A DNA stretch of 64,000 nucleotides from Volutella citrinella (taxonomy: Eukaryota > Ascomycota > Sordariomycetes > Hypocreales > Nectriaceae), in assembly GCA_034401135.1 (NCBI GenBank), contig JAWZSP010000004.1:1178001-1242000 (forward strand). The letters run 5' to 3'. This document shows positions 59,635 to 64,000 of this stretch, in pieces. A program made the position numbers and the translations under genes. A model generated the notes under the pieces. That model saw only the letters and a program-made list of their open reading frames with translations, made no database searches and was not told the DNA's origin. The first letter of the stretch is position 1. Each line of letters opens with the position of its first letter.

Positions 59635-62599
59635 CTAGTCCTTCTGATGCTCTCGCATATATCGCACAAATGTCTTCTTGTGGGTCTGGTGATTTTCGCA
59701 TCCAAGTCAGCTGCGTTTCGGGTCGCGGGTGTGTCATGCTAAACCTACCATCCCGGCATATTTGCCGTCTTTCAAAACGCATATGTACCGAAGACCGAGC
59801 TTAGAGAAGAGCTCATAAACTAGATCCATGGGCGATTTAATATCTAGCGCAACCGGAGCCTTTATTTTCATCAGTAAACAGCCCAGCGAAGCCAACGGGC
59901 TCTGACTCACGGGATCGATAAATGGTGTGAAGTCTGTAGGGTCATAATAGTCTTCCTCATCGAGGTTCGTCACCCGATCCATCAGACACAAGTTCGAGCT
60001 CTCGTCCTCAAGCTGGTCCAACGCATATCCGAGGTCAGGCGCCGGGATAAGCCCGACCAGGATGCCATTCCTCAAGATGGGAAGGCCTCCATCGAGTTCG
60101 CCTGCTCGGTGGAGGAGCTCAAGTTTCACACGGAGCCTGGTCGCCGCCACCAAAGGCGAGTTAGTGATATCGATGATCCTTTCCCGCCGAACGCGAGGCA
60201 CAATGTCTGCGAGGATTTCGGTGAAGAGCGGTTTGTGTTTGTTATCCAGGAATGGGTACGAGTTCATACTGGTTAGCAAGTCCTGGGGGATGTCAGTTGG
60301 TTTCATCTCCCCTGCTACAGAGAAAGACTGTTTCAACTCACGTATATGCTATTGGGCTCAATGGCGTCGGCCGTCCATTTCGCCACCAGAATGGCCAGGG
60401 AGAACGGAAGAACATAATCGAGACTCCCCGTGAGCTCGAAGAGGATGACGGCCAAGGTCACTGACAATCTTGTCACGCCACACATGGTAGCGCCGGCTGC
60501 AATAAGTCCGTAGACGCCTGGCTGGATGCAACTGCCATCCGAACGAATGGCGCAATCACCCCAAACTGCCCACTCCGGGAACCGAAGAACCGACCATTGT
60601 ACCAGGTGACCGACGATACGACCCATCAGGCCGCCCACAACCATGGAGGGGACGTAGATACCAGCGGGAACTTTCTGTAATAATGAGTGAGTAAAAGGCC
60701 GAGCAGAGGCGTTGGGCCCGTTTGATCAAATGTACTTACGATCCCAAAAGTGATGACTGTGAGGAACCCCTTGATCAGAAGGGCCACCACAAGCTGTTGA
60801 ACTATCCAGGAGATATCCTCGATAGATTTGGGGCAGAGGCTGATACCCTCGTCATCCTCAGAGCCCTCGCAAGGGGAAGCTAGCTTTAGCAACAACTCCG
60901 CGACGGGGAGCTTGGTCAACGAGCTCCAGTAGCTCATTAAACCAGTTACCAGCGCCACCAAGAAGACTTCGAGAAGAGGGTATGCCTTGATGGCTGGAAT
61001 ACGGCGGAATGTTTGCGCCCAGTGCTTCGATGCCTTGATGAAGAGCGCCCCAACCGCGCCACCCAGAATGCCGACGGATATAAAGGTGCCCAACTCGAAA
61101 TACTCCCAGTCGGCCAAGTATCGCACCTCAAAGAGTACGATTTTATGAGTGCCATATGGGTTCAGGAACTTGAGCGAAAGTGCTGCTACTATGCAACAGA
61201 AGAAGGTTCTGAAGAGGGTTTTGGCTGGGAAAAAGTACGACACCTCTTCCAAGCCAAAGAGGACACCGCCCAGGGGTGCTCCAAAAGCAACTGCGACACC
61301 GGCTGCTGCGGCTGCGGAGATGACCTCTCGTCGTTTGCCATCGTTTTGGTCGTACTTTCTGAAAAGTCGGCACAAAATGTTGCCCACACACGCAGCCATG
61401 TGGACATAAGGACCCTCCTTGCCTAGGCTCATGCCGGAGGCCACGCTCAACACCAAAGCGACGAGTTTGATAACCAGAGTTCGTAGACCTAGAAATCCGT
61501 GGAGAACAAAGCCGCTAAGGATGACGCGCACCTCTGCGACACCGCTACCAGCTGCAGAGTAGTACACCATCGGGGGGGAGGCCGGTGGAGGGGGAAGTGA
61601 AGGCCGTGGCGTGGAAGCCTCGCTGCTCACTACATCGTCCTGTGTTTCAGGCAGGTCATACGCGGCAAGATTCTCATCGAGAGTTGTGAGCTGATATGCC
61701 GATGGCACAACAGTTTTTGTCCAGAGGGTGAGGTAGCAAGCAAGCAATGCTAGAAAGAGGACAAGGACCATGTACGCGAGGAATTCAGTTCCCACGTTGC
61801 CGAGACGAAATCCGAATGTCTGTGCCCATGTTCTCCAGTCATCGCAGGCACCCTGCGGACAGCATTTCTGCCTCGAGGTTAGCAACATCAACCAAGTAGC
61901 GGCCCATATCAGCGACGAAAAAACTTACGCTGCTGTTGAGATACCATGCCCGCGCGCAATAGCCGTTCTTAAATGAGAAAAATGTGGACTCGGCCACGTC
62001 CACCGCATAGGCCATCAACGCTACAATGAAGCCACTCAGCGCACTGAGAATCCATCCTTGTGCACCATCAAATAGGTTTCGAATGCGACCCCACAAGTCC
62101 TTTCGGCTGCGCAGTTCTTTCACACGGTATGAATCGGCTATGGTGTCATGCACCCAGTCGGTGCTTGTGAACTGGTCGTACCAAACTCGTTCATCGGGGA
62201 AGATTGTCCCTTTGGATTCTGCCAAGCTCGAGTCCTGTCGGTCCGCGAGGGCTTGGATGAGCCTCTGGCCCCATGAAGGATGCCGGCTGTGATTTCTGGA
62301 GGCTATGGGTTCTCAATAACTATTTCTCAATGACAAGGCCGGCTCATTTGAAAGCTCGGAACAGAGGATATCGAGACAGTGGACATACCGGTGTAGCTCT
62401 GCTCACGGGAAAATGGTGGCGCATGATGCCTGGACGACGAAGGACCACCAATACGGATCCGGCTCCTAGATGTGGTGAGAAGAGGTGACAGCTCGTCAGG
62501 TCCCGCTGCCGATTGACTCCGACCCGCTGAGCTGCGCCGTCGCCGTGTGCGAGGCGACGGCGAGTGTGAGTCCGTCGATTCTCTTGTTGGGTCCGCCAT
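59635..62599 (-). CDS. CLC-family chloride channel/exchanger with CBS domains
   Basis: Six exons (62599-62389, 62302-61929, 61867-60740, 60674-60342, 60282-59749, 59685-59635) encode 876 residues. About 70 N-terminal residues are Ser/Arg-rich. Roughly ten to twelve hydrophobic segments follow. CLC signatures are GSGVAEVRVILSGF, the filter/gating motif GKEGPYVHMAACVGN with its gating glutamate, AFGAPLGGVLFGLEEVS and KVPAGIYVPSMVVGGLMGR. The C-terminal ~190 residues carry a CBS pair (RERIIDITNSPLVAATRLRV; APVALDIKSPMDLVYELFSK). The last exon adds only 16 residues (THKKTFVRYMREHQKD). The gene is related to yeast Gef1 in overall layout, so an endomembrane Cl-/H+ transporter is likely. All five introns are 59-86 nt with standard signals. 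Confidence 0.93.
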
Positions 62600-64000
62600 T
62601 CCCAGACACGCGGTTGTTTAAAGTCAAGAAAAAGAGTGTTGTGCCTCGCCACAGAGGAGCAGCAATAATACAACAACAAAGGCTGCGGGAATCTTTACGA
62701 GAGATGGCGTGGCAGAAACGGCTGCAATGCTGACGCCCGCTGCTTCGCTGATGGAGGGCACCTGGAACGGCTGGTGGTTGCTTGACGGCGCGTCGTTCTT
62801 TGTCACCCGTCAATGACGGCAGATGACCGATTTCTGGGGGGCGCAGATGATGGCGGGACCGTCTTTCCGGGGGAGGGTGATTGATGATGTGCAACAGGGC
62901 AACGGGGAGTACGCCATGTAGGCTGGAACCGCGCACGTCTGACTCTGCCTGGCCCTGCGCTCGATCTGCCTCGCCACGGTCTCAAGAATTCAAGTACAGA
63001 TGCGCGATGTACTCGCGTGAACAGTGGAGGATGCCGCCACTGGGGAGTTGGCGACAGGGGAGGGACTCGTGACGCAGTGAGGCGCAGGTTCCGACAGCGC
63101 TCTGAGAAGTCTCTTGTGTGTTTGCGCAAGCTCGGTGGTAATGGCCCGAGAACCTTGGAAATCCGAGCCCCACGCGTCACAACGATTCTTTCTTGTCTGG
63201 CGGCCGGCGATGTGGAGAGAGATGGATAATCTCCTGTTTACCGAGACATGAGGACGAAGAAAGGCAGAGCGGGTCGGCTAACGCTCCATAATAATTGAAG
63301 GTCGTGGACTCGTGGCTCTCCCGGATACCGAGTCAAGGCCGCAGGCTCCCTGCCTCCTAGCTTCCACCCTCAGGTGGCAGGAACGAATTTAACGAGGACG
63401 GCACTAGGCAGGCACCTAAACCATTTACCCCATCTGTGGTCAGGACCCTGCGATGACGCCTTAGTGCGGTACCTGACAACACCCCAAAGCCGGCGTGCAT
63501 GAATCCCGTCCATTTGACGGCCTTATCATAGGCACCTAAAAACGACACTGGCACATCACCCCAGGATGTCATCATCGTCCGGCTGTGGCGCGGGCCTCTC
63601 CATTGGTCTCACGTGCCACCTCTATCGAGTCTGGTTGTCGGGCCTCGTCGACTGCTGTTCACCATTCAGAGGTGCACGTCCGGGGCGGGGGCTTGCAGCG
63701 TGGAGGGCGTGCCGCGTGCGAGACACTGAGGCGACAGACGATCAGGTGCCTCTGCTGCTATTGCACAGGCCTAAAACCTGCAAGGTACTGTGTCAAGTGC
63801 ATCAAGTATACCTAGACAAATTGATCCCCACCCATGTTGACACTTGGACAATCGATCCGAGCGAGGTTTCTTCAATTAATCGGGGGATCTGATTATCTAA
63901 CTTAGTTCATACCTACCTAGGTACTAACTTAGTAAATACTGGACTGCGATAAACGCCTTTCGGAGATATTTTTGAGCGTCTGATCGGGCTGTCATCTGAC
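62600..64000. other. intergenic region upstream of the CLC gene
   Basis: It holds the promoter and leader of the CLC gene. A CCTACCTAGGTACTAACTTAG stretch with palindromic CTAGG core lies near 63914-63934. No gene supported up to the window edge. Confidence 0.5.

Overview
The window is a stretch of nuclear chromosome from a filamentous ascomycete, most likely a Sordariomycete (Hypocreales-like). Evidence: genes are monocistronic and sit on both strands. Introns are short (about 50-100 nt), with GTRNGT-type donors, CTRAY-like branch points and YAG acceptors. Intergenic DNA is GC-rich, and the gene set is typically fungal (CBF1-type bHLH factor, GID/CTLH subunit, Set2, fungal complex I B12, DUF2841/YDR124W-like protein). 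No rRNA, tRNA, transposon or CRISPR array could be supported. Species cannot be named from this evidence. Exon boundaries below come from joining open frames by hand at splice signals; in every fully resolved model the exon lengths sum to a multiple of three.

Layout. 1-984 is the 3' end of an ABCC (MRP-type) transporter. 985-10534 is a 9.5 kb gene-free region that ends in a pyrimidine-rich leader at a DUF2841 gene (10535-12519, +). cbf1 (14016-14979, -) follows, with a GC-AG intron in its DNA-binding region. Next come the GID ubiquitin-ligase subunit fyv10 (18670-20126, +), the deadenylase caf1/pop2 (21196-22728, -), complex I subunit NDUFB3/B12 (23454-23945, +) and an unnamed coiled-coil protein (24691-25845, -). 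Then there is a multi-pass membrane protein (28772-29628, -), a probable beta-sandwich protein (30124-31857, -), the SUMO E1 subunit aos1/rad31 with long low-complexity tails (34272-36115, +) and a large RGG-rich protein (37576-41121, -). A candidate tiny membrane protein lies at 41464-41689 (-), then the 25S rRNA methyltransferase bmt5 (43460-44545, +), a candidate CxxC miniprotein (44905-45126, -) and a partly resolved gene or pseudogene (46446-47219, +). The window continues with set2 (47724-50671, -), an AT-hook-like protein that needs a -1 frameshift (54530-55602, +), a 4-aminobutyrate aminotransferase (56270-57837, -) and a CLC chloride channel/transporter (59635-62599, -).

The genes do not form a pathway cluster; this is an ordinary euchromatic block. 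Several act in gene expression (cbf1, caf1, set2, bmt5) or in ubiquitin/SUMO modification (fyv10, aos1). The most unusual signals are two reading-frame anomalies. One is an apparent -1 frameshift at an A_AAA_AAT heptamer at 55110-55117. The other is a TAG at 37576-37578 followed by 179 further open codons in the same frame, explained either by readthrough or by a hidden GC-AG intron. The very long upstream region of the DUF2841 gene and the methionine/proline-rich tails on Aos1 also stand out.
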